NCBI GenBank assembly: GCA_014529385.2
Contig: CM043962.1
Span: 36,423,598 to 36,487,597, forward strand
DNA: 64,000 bases
Direction: 5' to 3'
Origin: Adiantum capillus-veneris
Taxonomy: Eukaryota; Streptophyta; Polypodiopsida; Polypodiales; Pteridaceae
Under the pieces are notes generated by a model. That model did not search any database and was not told where the DNA came from. It saw nothing but the letters and a program-made list of their open reading frames with translations. This document shows, piece by piece, positions 1-9,906 of the stretch (its first letter is position 1; the number at the start of each line of letters is the position of its first letter). A program made the position numbers and the translations under genes.

Positions 1-777
1 CGGCGATAGTAGAACCACATATCAGCCTAGCGTTTTGCATTGGCAAGACATCCGGAAACAACAGAACCAGCAAAAGCCCTAGCGTTTTTGCAAGAAGACT
101 TCAAATCAGCCCTAGCGTTTTTGGTTTGCAGATCAGCCCCGGCGTTTTGCAGATTCACAGCGACGGAACATCAAGAACCACGAGCGTTTTCAGTTTTCAG
201 CCTTTAGCACTCGCAGAACAAGTCCGAACCTCGCAGATCTCACCTTCCCGCAGCAGGTCCTCGCGGCACGATGGGATCCATCGAAATTTGCAGTTTCAGC
301 TCGGAAAACGCAGATTTCAGCATCTGCGTTTTCAGCGCCTCGTCGTCGCATCGTCATCTGAGGTCTCGACATCGTCCCCTACATAGTGTCAGAATTCAGC
401 TGATAAAGATTTGCAGATTTCAGCCCTTAGCGTTTTCAGATTTCAGCCCGTCTTGTCGTCGTCCTCATCGTCGTCGACATCGTCGACAAGTCCAAGCATT
501 GTAGAGATTCGTGCAATCATAAGTAGACCGCTCTCGCCATAGAGAGTGGGGCCTTCGGAGGAGGGTTTGACAACATTTTGGTGTTGTATTCTTCTCTCTC
601 TATCTCTCAGTCTCATACACTTTCACGCACAGTGTCCATTCACTTTGTTTGTGTCCATTGCACTCTCTCATTAAGAACGGAAGGTTCTCCCTTCCATAAG
701 AATAAAAGGAACCTTGAGCACAGTTCGGAGCACTCATCTTGAGCAAAGTTCAAACATTCATTCCGCTGCACCTTACA
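1..777 (+). repeat. 5' LTR, partial (3' portion only)
   Basis: Position 1 aligns with 3306 of the right LTR and both copies end in ccttaca. The copies differ by scattered substitutions and small indels in the GTC-rich part (about 330-500). The segment holds several copies of a motif resembling cagccctagcgttttt (about 25, 78, 108, 133). The LTR has the canonical CA end and is directly followed by a primer binding site. Confidence 0.88.
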
Positions 778-795
778 TTCGTATCAGAGCTTTGG
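778..795 (+). other. Primer binding site (initiator tRNA-Met type)
   Basis: Directly after the LTR end the sequence reads ttcgtatcagagctttgg. The core gtatcagagc is the plant initiator tRNA-Met complement, whose usual form is tggtatcagagc; the first bases are mismatched. Confidence 0.75.
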
Positions 796-1274
796 CAGTG
801 TTCTGTATCACTCAAGGAAAGAACCACATAATTTTTTTTGCTTGTTGCGGTCGCACGAACCCAAGCTCGCTTGGGCGTGTCGATTCCTAATCGTGTTTTT
901 GAAGAGTGACAGGAATCCCAGGAAAGAAGGGCTTGTCCAGTCTCTCCTTGTGCCTCTTTTCACTCATTGAGAGTGGACCGTGCACTTAGCGGCCGGCCAA
1001 TCGACGTGAGGTGGGAAAAAGCAACCTTGGTGTGAGCGCAAGGCCGCCAAGGGGTGCGCCCGCGGAAAAGAGAAGAACTCGGGTGAAGAGAAGATCCTTC
1101 TCTAACACAAATTGCAAGCGAAAGAAGAACCTCAAGAACCAAGACCCTCAAGAACCTAAGTTTCTTGTGAACTTAAGACCCCCAAGAACCCAAGTTCCTT
1201 GTGAACTTAAGACCTCAAGACCACAAGAACCCACAAGAACCCACAACTTCAGAATGGTCATCACTTGAAGTGGA
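778..1274 (+). other. Untranslated leader of the non-autonomous element
   Basis: There is no ORF of note. The segment 1130-1240 contains a short degenerate repeat of the type cctcaagaacc / cccaagaaccc, giving a purine-rich tract immediately before the ORF. Confidence 0.5.
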
Positions 1275-2540
1275 ATGGATACTTCGCTTGGAGGTGATGA
1301 GCATGAGAGAGGCGAAGAAGAATTTTTGCCACAACGAGGCTTTTCCGACCCTCCCCCTTCCCCATCTACGACAAGGATTGCCCTAACTCCTATGGAGGCT
1401 TTCGACAAGAGGATGATGGACAAGGAGTTCGTAGAAAGAATGGCAGCCATAGATTGTGACTACGAAGAAAGAGTGGCAGCCATAGAGCGTAAGTACGACT
1501 TGGAAGCCAAAGACAGTCAAGCCATATTGGATCGCGAGAACAAAGAAAGTCAAGCCAAATTGAATCGTGAGAACAAAGAAAGAGAAGCAGAATTTGATCA
1601 CGAGAACAGAGCAAGATAAGAACAGAGCGACCAACACATGAAAGAGTTCTTGCGACTCTTTTCTATTGTGCAGGTGCAGTTTGCACAGAATCGGGAAAAA
1701 GAGACTCTCTCAGTCTCTTCTTCTCCCAAGCATGACACACATGATTTGCATGATGATGATTTGAATGACAATGATAAGCATGATGATTTGAATGATAATG
1801 ATAAGCATGAAGAATTGCATGACAATGGCAAGCATGATGATTTGGATGACAATGACAAGCATGATGTTTTGCATGATGATCAAGATGTGATTTCTCACAA
1901 GCATGATGATTTACATGACGATGATGTGATTGTTCACGAGGATGATGGTTTAGTTGATACTTTCTCTAGTGAAGCTAACCTCATTGCAGATTCGATCAAT
2001 CGCGAAGAACCGATCTTGGCTTTCGAGCCTAGGTCCAAAGAACCCTTAGAGGAAGTACTATGTGTTCGAATGATTCGTCAGCACTCATTGTTCGAGTGTT
2101 TCATTTGTGATTGTTTCCTGTATTTTAGTCAGCGTCTTTATGTGATCCCTTTTCCTAGGCATGACATATTGTACGTTGAGCACGTTTCACTCATGAATGA
2201 GCACGGATGTATGCGGATTGTTCATGAAAAGCTGAAAAGTATGCATTCAAGGAAGTCTTATTTCATGTCTCTTCCTTGGCATGACACAGTTGTAGCAAGA
2301 GCACATGAAAGTATGAGCACCAAGCATGGGCATTTCCGTTGTGAATTGCGACAATTGATTGCTTTAGATCAGAAGAGAAAGATTCGATCTCATGGTTTGT
2401 GTGTGTTGGGTGAACGGTTTGGCACTCCGTCTCTTTGTTCATCTACATTGCATGCACTGTCTTTAGAGAAGACGATATTTTTTCCAGTCACTTTACATGG
2501 AATAGGTATGTTCATGTTTTTGTGTTGGAAGTGGTTTTAG
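1275..2540 (+). pseudogene. Unclassified element ORF: coiled coil plus Asp/His repeats, one in-frame UAA
   Basis: From the ATG at 1275 one frame stays open to 2540 apart from a single TAA at 1617-1619, about 421 codons in all. The first 114 codons form a charged, coiled-coil-like segment with repeats of the type ENKESQAK and ENKEREAE. After the stop comes a stretch (about codons 150-225) of imperfect 9-residue repeats of the form DDLNDNDKH, rich in Asp, Asn and His. The rest is ordinary mixed sequence without a recognised domain. The position after a PBS suggests a Gag-like role, but no zinc knuckle or gag core is visible. The Asp/His repeats could bind metal or nucleic acid; that is only inference. 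Confidence 0.55.
1737..1945 (+). repeat. 27-nt coding minisatellite (Asp/His repeat)
   Basis: Imperfect 27-nt units built on gatgatttgaatgacaatga encode the DDLNDNDKH-type repeats. About six or seven units are recognisable, with the last two drifting and expanding. Confidence 0.75.
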
Positions 2541-2552
2541 GAATTTTCAGCC

Positions 2553-2798
2553 ATGGAGATTCTTGAAGAAGGAAGAAGCATGACTCTAGACGAAGTTGAA
2601 GCATCGAAGGAGCCACAAAAGACTTTGTGTCACTATCGGCGCGGCCCAAAGAAGCAAGCTTTGCAGACCTTTATGAAGTTTAAGTACCGCACAACCCACA
2701 CATCAGAGTGGGCCGGCAAAGAGTCCCTTCCAGGATTCCGGATGCTATTGGCGATCTCCCTCGATGCCATACAGTTCGGTACCGGTACCTCACTTTGA
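2553..2798 (+). CDS. Short ORF next to the polypurine tract (81 aa, unknown)
   Basis: The ORF starts at ATG 2553 (context agccatgg) and ends at TGA 2796-2798, overlapping the polypurine tract. It has a basic middle part with several Lys and Arg residues and no recognised domain. It may be a relic of the end of a larger polyprotein. The ORF is short, so its coding status is uncertain. Confidence 0.3.
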   Translation: MEILEEGRSMTLDEVEASKEPQKTLCHYRRGPKKQALQTFMKFKYRTTHTSEWAGKESLPGFRMLLAISLDAIQFGTGTSL

Positions 2799-2809
2799 AA
2801 AAGAGGGGA
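2797..2809 (+). other. Polypurine tract
   Basis: The sequence gaaaaagagggga lies immediately before the TG start of the 3' LTR, as expected for plus-strand priming. Confidence 0.85.
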
Positions 2810-4067
2810 TGTCACGTGACACATCCAACCCTATGTGTTTGTGGACAAGCTACAACATGACCAAGGTTCAGTTCAGTCAAGTCAGTTTAGAATAGGAAGT
2901 GATCTGGCACTTTTGTGAGTCTGTTCGCAGACCGTGAATGTCCAGACACTTAGATTAGATGCATATCCTCTGGTTGCACACAACATGACCATCAGATTCC
3001 AGTCGAATCCCATCAGTAGCATTTTTACAGTGCATAGGCCTATTTTCCCTATTTTTGTCATTTTTCACTTATTATTTTTAAGTGACTTTTGTTGGAAAGT
3101 AGGAAGGGCAATTTTGCTAAGTTTGTATATAAGCAAACCAGAGCTAGCACTTTCTGGGAGAAGAGGCAACAAGAGCTTTGGTTCAACAGGCACCTTCTCA
3201 GCAGGAACCCCCAGCAAGGCCTAGCGTTTTTGCTACACAGCAGCGAGGCTAGCGTTTTGCATCAAGAACCCAGATCAGCCAGCGTTTTTGCACTGTGTAG
3301 ATTCCCGGCGATAGTAGAATCACATATCAGCCTAGCGTTTTGCATTGGCAAGACATCCGGAAACAACAGAACCAGCAAAAGCCCTAGCATTTTTGCAAGA
3401 AGACTTCAAATCAGCCCTAGCGTTTTTGGTTTGCAGATCAGCCCCGGCGTTTTGCAGATTCATAGCGACGGAACATCAAGAACCACGAGCGTTTTCAGTT
3501 TTCAGCCTGTAGCACTCGCAGAACAAGTCCCGAACCTCGCAGAACTCACCTTCCCGCAGCAGGTCCTCGCCGCACGGTGGGATCCATCGAAGTTTGCAGT
3601 TTCAGCTCGGAAAACGCAGATTTCAGCATCTTCGTTTTCAGCTCGTCGTCGTCGCATCGTCGTCATCGACATCGTCTTCGACGTAGAGTTAGAATTCAGA
3701 TTTACAGATTTCATCCCTTAGCGTTTTCAGATTTCAGCCCGTCTCGTCGTCGTCCTCATCGTCGTCAACATCATCGGCAAGTCCAAGCATTGTAGAGATT
3801 TGTGTAATCATAAGTAGACCGCTCTCGCCATAGAGAGTGGGCCTTCGGAGGAGGGTTTGACAACATTCTGGTATCGTATTCTTCTCTGTCTATCTCTCAG
3901 TCCCATACACTTTCACGCACAATGTCCATTCACTTTGTTTGTGTCCATTGCACTCTCTCATTAAGAACGGAAGGCTCTCCCTTCCATAAGAATAAAAGGA
4001 ACCTTGAGCACAGTTCGGAGCACTCATCTTGAGCAAAGTTCAAACATTCATTCTGCTGCACCTTACA
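2810..4067 (+). repeat. 3' LTR, complete (1258 bp)
   Basis: It begins tgtcacgtgaca and ends ccttaca (TG...CA). The first 12 bases are a perfect palindrome containing a G-box core (cacgtg). A TATA-like tatataa lies at 3126-3132 and probably marks the U3/R boundary. Downstream, 3200-3560 is dense in the cagccctagcgttttt-type motif, followed by gtcgtc-rich sequence shared with the left LTR. Confidence 0.9.
3126..3132 (+). promoter_or_regulatory. TATA box of the LTR promoter
   Basis: The sequence tatataa lies about 320 bp into the LTR in a T/A-rich context (tttgtatataagcaaacc), consistent with a pol II retrotransposon promoter. Confidence 0.55.
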
Positions 4068-5370
4068 TGGAAAAGCCAAAACCATACAACGAAGGTGGTG
4101 CAGTTGTGAAGTTTGATACTTTTAACGGGTTTGAGGCCAAGATGAAGGCTCTTGGGGGGGATTTTACAGAGACCTCCAAGGTCAAGAAAGCTGCCACTTT
4201 CTTGAAAGGAAATGCACGTTCATGGTGGACGACATTGTTGATGTAAGGACAGGTGCCTGCCACATGGATATACTTCAAGAAAATGTTTGCATCTGCATGG
4301 GTGTCAAATGAATTTGAAGGCGATGTGATGATGGATTGGCACCAACTGAATGCAGCCACTTGCAAAAGCTTCGAGGAGTACAATCGGATGTTTTTCAAGT
4401 GCTACTTTCAGTAATTTCCTATAGGTTCGTGCCATTGACAGAGCAGATCGAGAAGTATTGTTGTGGGCTGCCTAAAGGGTTGAGAAACTACTGTACAAAT
4501 AACAGAGTGGCCATCCTTACTCAGCTTATAAAAGTTGCCAGCACTGGTCATGCCTCGTTGAAGGGAGAAGACAGTGGATTTCAGGGCAACATGAAAGGGG
4601 GCCAGCCAAAGAAAAATTCATAAAGAAGCCCGTTGTAAAAGCGACTCCTGAAGCGTCCTAGGGGTCAGAAAAGAAAAAGAAAGATAAAGACTTGGCCGAG
4701 ACGTTTGGAGGACGGACAAAGAAACAGAAAAGAAAGCCTTTTGTGTTCAAAGAGAAGAAGGTTTTAATGGCTGAGAATAAATGCTTTATTTGTGAGCAGC
4801 CATTAATGGCTAAGAATAAATGCTTTATTTGTGAGTAGCTTGGTCATTTTGCTGCAAATTGTCCACAGATAAAGAGGCCAGTTGACTTAGAGGACAAGAA
4901 AGGAAACAAGCCCAAACCCACGACAAGTTTAGTGCTAGATATGGTGGGTGATAGGCCGAACTCGGATGCTAGTGAGTTATGCAGAACGTGGGGTAAAGTT
5001 AGGGATCAGACAACACTTATTTTCTTTGATCCAGGTGCTAAGGAAAACTTTGGCTATCAAATTGGGCATCAAATATGAAGAGATGGGGTACACAGTAGAG
5101 GCAGGTTTGGCATGTCTTGGCTATTCAGTGTGTGTTACTCCTATCATTGGAAGGCTGCGTCTGCATATTCAGTAATACGCAGACACGGGAATTTTATATC
5201 ATGCCACTGGTAGGGTGCGATGCGTTGTTGGGAATCCCATGGATGTTCCATGTACATGGAGTGATGGATGTCTTCAACAAAAAGGTCACCCTGTAGCATA
5301 GGGACAAAACTCACATCCTGGATGTAAAGCTTAAGAGGGGACTTTGTCCCTATTGTATTAGCTTTGGCTA
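4068..5370 (+). pseudogene. Decayed Ty3/gypsy gag-protease remnant
   Basis: Frame-broken translation gives a retrotransposon gag core: FLKGNARSWWTTLL near 4190, then SNEFEGDVMMDWHQLNAA and a short segment around PLTEQIEKYCCGLPKGLRN at about 4300-4500. A lysine-rich linker follows, then a CCHC zinc-knuckle region (about 4780-4865), then a protease-like stretch with FFDPGAKENF (DPG where DSG or DTG is expected) near 5025. There are multiple stops and frameshifts. The 5' part is missing because the preceding LTR element adjoins it. It belongs to a different gypsy family from the two gag-protease elements nearby. Confidence 0.75.
4765..4842 (+). repeat. Tandem 39-bp duplication within a zinc knuckle
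   Basis: A unit starting taatggctgagaataaatgc is present twice with period 39, in frame, so the CFIC half of the CCHC knuckle is duplicated while the His/Cys half is single. Confidence 0.85.
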
Positions 5371-5525
5371 TCAATTTTGTAATTAAAAATCATCTTTCTG
5401 CGTACTTGATTTTTACACGTGATGTTTCAGATATTTGTCAGTCAAATTTATCTGTGTTACATAAAGAAAGGTCAGATTTTTGGGAGAGTTTAGTGATTGT
5501 TTTCCTAATTCATTACCATCTCAGT
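5371..5525. other. AT-rich segment without assigned feature
   Basis: No homology to other parts of the window was seen. It may be the continuation of the decayed gypsy remnant. Confidence 0.4.
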
Positions 5526-5870
5526 TGTAAGGATTCTAGGTACTAATCCTTAATTAAGTACTTAAACTCATGATTAAGACTTGAGAAACTTGAACTGAAC
5601 TCAGAAACAAGACTTAGAAGACTCTGTGTTGATTGATTGAATGTGTGATACAAGGGCTCCTTATATAGGAGACGAAGAGACACAAATGAAAAGACATATT
5701 TCTTGGTGAAGAGACATAACTTAAGACGTAAAGACATCCTTTCGGCGAAGAGCTGCAACCATTGGGCGAAGAGTCGCACCCGTAGAGCAAAGGGGTGTGA
5801 CCAGTCGTCGAAGGAGTGTGGCTTTTGGCGAAGAGACACATCTTTTGGGCGAAGGGGTGTGACCATCCAA
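5526..5870 (-). repeat. 3' LTR of copy A, truncated at its U3 end
   Basis: It begins on the plus strand with tgtaaggattctagg (family consensus end cctcaca). A TATA-like ttatata is at 5661-5667. The part 5745-5868 contains degenerate repeats of the type gggcgaagag and gaaggggtgtgacca. The U3 terminus is missing relative to 17524-17930. Confidence 0.8.
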
Positions 5871-5934
5871 GCATGAGCCAGTGTCAAAGAAATGACTTTC
5901 GATGTTGATAGAACTTTGGAAAAGCATTGAATCT

Positions 5935-7735
5935 TCAAAAATCTTCAATCTTTGAGTTATCGGAAACCTTTGTCTTGAACTTTTTCTTCTTGCGAAACCT
6001 TTTTGCTTTGACTGCTAAATCCCATGTCGTTGCATTATTCAAAGACTTTTTAGAGGAATCTGGCATAATCAAGTTGACTGCAACAAGAGGTTGATCTTCA
6101 AAATTCTTCGTGCGATGTAAGATTTTTGGTTCAAAGTCTACCAATAACTGTGAAATATTTGGCGAAGAGGAAATCTTCTCAAGACATTCTTTAGATGGGA
6201 TAACTTCAACTTTATGAATCACTGGAGAGGATTTTGGCTTGAGATAGTAATCATCTTCCAATAAGGAATCCCAAAATTCTTCAGAAGCATCTTCAGAAAC
6301 TGTCACTTCATGACTTGCAATTGGCATATCATCATCCAGCGAAGAATCAAAGAAAGCATAGTCGTCTTCAGACTCGGAATCTGCAACTATGTCCTTTGGT
6401 AACAAAGTATCACTTGGAAAAACTTCTTCATCAATAATAATTTTTGCATTTGCATTGGAAATCATATTCGTTTCATAATCCACTGTATCATGTTGTTTGA
6501 CTTGTACACGTGAGGCTTGAATCACTCGTTTTGCATGATAAAGCCGGTGTAAAATCAGTTCACGTCCATCTTTGAACAAATTGATAGTATGTCCTCGAAA
6601 GCTAATTGCGGGATCATACTGGAATAACCAATGCTGACCAAGAATTATGTTGTAATAAGATAAATGCATGACTTCAAAATCCAATTGATGTGCATAAGTT
6701 TGAATCTCGAACTGCAACTATGGAACTGTTTGATCACAAGTCAAAATTGATCAATCTGCTAATTCCACATCTTATAAGTGAGACGTCTTCTGAGTTGGCA
6801 AACCAAGCTGTTGAACTATTTGAGTGCTGATGAAATTATTAGAGCATCCGCTGTCCACCAAAATGTTGATGGAGCGACCATCGATAGTTCCAAGCAGGCT
6901 CAAAACTTGCTTTGAGAGAGGCTCCAAAACTGAAAAATTGCACTGAGCATGCTTCATAAGAATAGTCGCGTCCTCTAAGACACGAATCGTATTGACCACA
7001 GATTTTCCTTTATCCTTAGCAGAATCTGGTTGTTCAGAATTCGATGAGGTTTCCGCGTTGGAATTTCTTTTCAAATTAGACGGATTTGGTCTCTTTGGAC
7101 ATTGATACCACCTATGGTCACCATCGCAAATTGTACATAAACCATCCTTCTTTTAAGTCGAAGATGCATTTGAGGAAGAGCCTTGCTAAGTATTGGAATG
7201 CCGATCTTGAGAAAATCACGTCCTTTACCACGATCAACTGGAGCATTGGAAGAAGACCTGCTTTGAAATTGTCGATCTTGAGAATAGAACCTTGAAGCTG
7301 AAGAAGGCTCTGTTACTTGCTGTTTGAACTGAGATTGATGCTACTTTGGCTATAGATTTCTCTGCGATCGCGCTGTGAAAAGAGAGCGCTGTTTAAAGAT
7401 GTGTCACTAGGAAGAAAATTCCGTGTTAGCGCCAATTATCGCCAAGACGCTCCACATAGGCAATTGCAACATCCAAGGTGGTAGGGTTGTATTTTTGCAT
7501 ATTGTCCTTCAGGTTGGGTTCGAGTCCGTCAATAAAACTGTGTAGTTTATCAGAGGGACTAAGGGTCTCTATCCCCAGAGTTAGCCTTTGGAACTTTGTG
7601 ATGTACGCGGCCAAGGAACCTGTCTGGCTCAGGCGGCGAAGAGAGGGCTGGGCATGAAAATCCGCATTAGCAGGCTCGAATGCCTTGCGAATAGCACGCC
7701 GGAATGTATCCCAAGAAGGTGTGTGTTTACATGGT
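5935..7735 (-). pseudogene. Gag-protease polyprotein of copy A (broken)
   Basis: Reading minus from about 7735: a gag segment (FEPANADFHAQPSLRRLSQT, then SDKLHSFIDGLEPNLKDN); a CX2CX3HX4C knuckle at about 7085-7130 (CTICDGDHRWYQC); then an ORF at 6772-7074 ending in a retropepsin active site, INILVDSGCSNNFIS. After a short break the ORF 5935-6717 holds the second protease motif (YNIILGQHWLFQYD) and about 200 residues of acidic tail ending in a Lys-rich segment. The same order occurs in copy B. The stop just past PTQKTSHL is a mutation, since copy B reads through that point. A reverse transcriptase is absent, not merely degraded. Confidence 0.8.
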
Positions 7736-8323
7736 TTTAAAAGGAAGGCCGGCCAGCCAATTTGAGGATTTTAATAATTACAAGCCAAAATCGTAAGTGA
7801 CCTGGGCTGCGAATGTAAAAATACTCTGTAGCGTAAGTTTTCAGCCAGCGTAGATTATTTTCCAGCAAAGAAATCAGCCAAGCGTCCAATTGTTCCAGCG
7901 CAGAAATTCAGCCAGCGTTTCAGCCCCATTGTTTCAGCATGGCAGCGTTTCAACTAAGTGGTGCCTCGCTTCAGAAGAAAAGGGGGGCAGGCTGCTTGCT
8001 GTGCGTGTATTCGCGTGAAGGGGTGCGAGAGCAGAGGTGCAATTCAGCAATCAGCCCAGCGTTTCCAGAATTCAGCCCAGCGTATGTCTGAAATTCAGCC
8101 CACAAAGGGGTGCGCAGAGGGGTACGAATGGGACACGTGAAGAGTCACTAACAGACGGGTTCACAAATGCACCGGGTACGCAGCCGACACATATCTGTAT
8201 TCTGTTCTTTATTTATATAAGTGACAAAAAAATACGTGCCTCATGCTCACGTATGTGTACGTGTACGACTTCTTCTTCTTCCATACAACGCCGGGAAGGG
8301 GGGGGGGAGGGTAGCGGCGAGGG
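7736..8323 (-). other. 5' leader of copy A
   Basis: Non-coding. It contains a cluster (7847-8100) of motifs resembling cagcccagcgtttc, similar to the cagccctagcgttttt motif in the LTR of the element at 1-4067. The part 8160-8320 aligns with 14285-14510 of copy B (shared ataaataaagaac, tacccggtgca and ttgtatggaag). Confidence 0.6.
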
Positions 8324-8620
8324 TGAGGATTCTAGGTACTAATCCTTAATTAATTACTCAAACTCATGATTAAGACTTAAGAAACTGGAACTGAACTCAG
8401 AAACAAGACTAAGAAGACTTAGAAGACTCTGTGTTGATTGATTGAATGTGTGATACAAGTGTTCCTTATATAGGAGACGAAGAGACACAAATGAAAAGAC
8501 ATGTCTCCTGGTGAAGAGACATGACTTTAGACGTAAAGACACATCCTTTCGGCGAAGAGCTGCAACCAAGCGTAGGGGTCCGTCCTCCTTGGCATGACTG
8601 TTAACATAGTCACCAAATAG
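8324..8620 (-). repeat. 5' LTR of copy A, truncated
   Basis: Matches 5530-5760 and the reverse complement of 17524-17930, with an internal deletion. It starts on the plus strand as tgaggattctaggtactaat. The distal end diverges after gtcacca near 8615. The neighbouring PBS is missing. Confidence 0.75.
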
Positions 8621-9529
8621 ACCTCCCCATAGGGTTGGTGCGGCACTGAAAGAGCAAACACTTCAACTTGAAAAAGAGAACATCACACTTGGTAGTCAAG
8701 AAACAAAGTGGCGGAGTTCCACTTCTAGATGCACTGACCCCAAAGCGTCCCTTTCGGTACTACTTTTTATATTAAAGTAATCCATAGAGTACAACTACCA
8801 GGGAGTCACTTTGCAATGTGCAACCATGCATTGATATGCCAGAACTGACCCCGAAGGCTCATATTTAAAGGCACTGAGGCCCAAAAGCAATCGATACAAA
8901 AAGCTGGAGCTAACCCCAGAGCAACTGCTATAATATAGGGCACACAATCCTCTAAGTTCACATTGCTAAAAATCTTGGCAACCAAATCTGCCACATCAGC
9001 AACGTAAAGTCTGCCGCAAATTCCGGGGATTTGCCACGCCATCATCTCTGTGGTCTCTCTTTTTTTACTAGCTGGCAGGTTCTAATGCCGCACCATCATT
9101 TTTGTGACATGAAGGTGTTACAAAAGCGAGTAGGCATTACTGACCATCTAACCCGCAGTGAGAAAACCCCTGGGGGTTTGGAAAGATTACAAAACTAAAG
9201 GGGAAAAATCACCAGTGATGCAGGGATTTGAAAAGGGAAATATATCTAGTGTTTTAGGCAGGGGAGTAATGGAATGCTGACAAAGAGAGCTACAGCAGAA
9301 ACATATCACCCACCGTGCAGGAAGCCAAAAACTCCACCACAATGTCTCTACAAACAGAGTAACTGAAATGGCTCTTACAAGTGAAATGGAGGCACCCATC
9401 AATCCAAAATGGAAATGGGGTTGTGTAGACACAGGACCAATGTTAAAAAATTGGTGTCAATTCCCATCATAAGTCATTGACTTCGAGTTGTCCTTACATT
9501 AGCCTCCTCTCTCTCTTCTCAACGCTGAC
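8621..9529. other. Unassigned sequence
   Basis: The minus-strand ORF at 8806-9045 (79 codons) has no recognised domain. A stretch near 8660-8700 reads weakly like the coiled-coil segment at 35340-35400. Nothing else is supportable. Confidence 0.35.
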
Positions 9530-9536
9530 TATATAA
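9530..9536 (+). promoter_or_regulatory. TATA-like box before a CT-rich leader
   Basis: The context is gctgactatataacctttg. A perfect 10-bp palindrome gccacgtggc (G-box) lies at 9628-9637, downstream of the likely start site. Confidence 0.35.
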
Positions 9537-9554
9537 CCTTTGAAGGCCTCGTTG

Positions 9555-9598
<44 letters not shown>

Positions 9599-9906
9599 TT
9601 AAGAATTTGTTTAGTCACCAAGGAGATGCCACGTGGCAAGGTCACTGTTTCCAAACGTTTCCCTTATCCACACAAATCCAACCATGCCGTTGCCTGTTCC
9701 AAGACCCTGAAATGGAGTTTCTTGGTAACTCCGGATCTCCAAAGCCTACAGGCGCACTCCAAGCAAGAGAAGGATCTTCCCCGAATCCCCACATAGCAAC
9801 CCAGCTTCAAAATCCAAATCCCAGTAGAGAGAATATCCTCCAAATTTTCCCTGCCATTAATCAACAGGGCTATGGTGTTGACGACCTGTTTGACTGTATA
9901 TTTTGA
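9530..9906 (+). CDS. Candidate small host transcript: TATA box, CT-rich leader, 64-codon ORF
   Basis: A TATA box (tatataa, 9530-9536) is followed by a (CT)n leader (about 9556-9594) and an ORF from ATG 9712 to TGA 9904-9906. The 64-aa product is Asn/Pro/Ser-rich and ends with an acidic GVDDLFDCIF. An upstream ATG at 9625 opens a 55-codon ORF overlapping in another frame. A donor-like gtaagag lies right after the stop, so this could be a first exon or 5' UTR. The acidic VDDLxD string resembles N-termini of some plant GATA factors, but no zinc finger follows; that link is weak. Confidence 0.25.

Larger units (their letters stand above)
1..4067 (+). mobile_element. Non-autonomous LTR retrotransposon, 5' end cut by window edge
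   Basis: Two direct repeats (1-777 and 2810-4067) bracket about 2 kb. A primer binding site follows the left repeat and a purine tract precedes the right repeat, which fixes the plus orientation. The internal part has one interrupted ORF (1275-2540) and a short one (2553-2798). I see no protease, reverse transcriptase, RNase H or integrase motif, so mobilisation would have to be in trans. The first roughly 500 bp of the 5' LTR lie outside the window, so the target-site duplication cannot be checked; the 5 bases after the right LTR are tggaa. It appears to sit inside an older gypsy gag remnant that continues at 4068. Confidence 0.85.
5526..8620 (-). mobile_element. Gag-protease LTR element, copy A (decayed)
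   Basis: Flanking repeats at 5526-5870 and 8324-8620 are the reverse complement of the LTRs of the plus-strand element at 14046-17930. The coding region (5935-7735, minus) matches that copy from gag to the acidic tail. No reverse transcriptase, RNase H or integrase lies between the LTRs. The PBS at the 5' LTR edge and the PPT with the start of the 3' LTR are deleted, so this copy is dead. Confidence 0.85.

Noticed and set aside
4004-4246. ORF joining the LTR end to the gag remnant
   Set aside because: The junction is created by insertion of an LTR element next to an old gag; the fusion frame is accidental.
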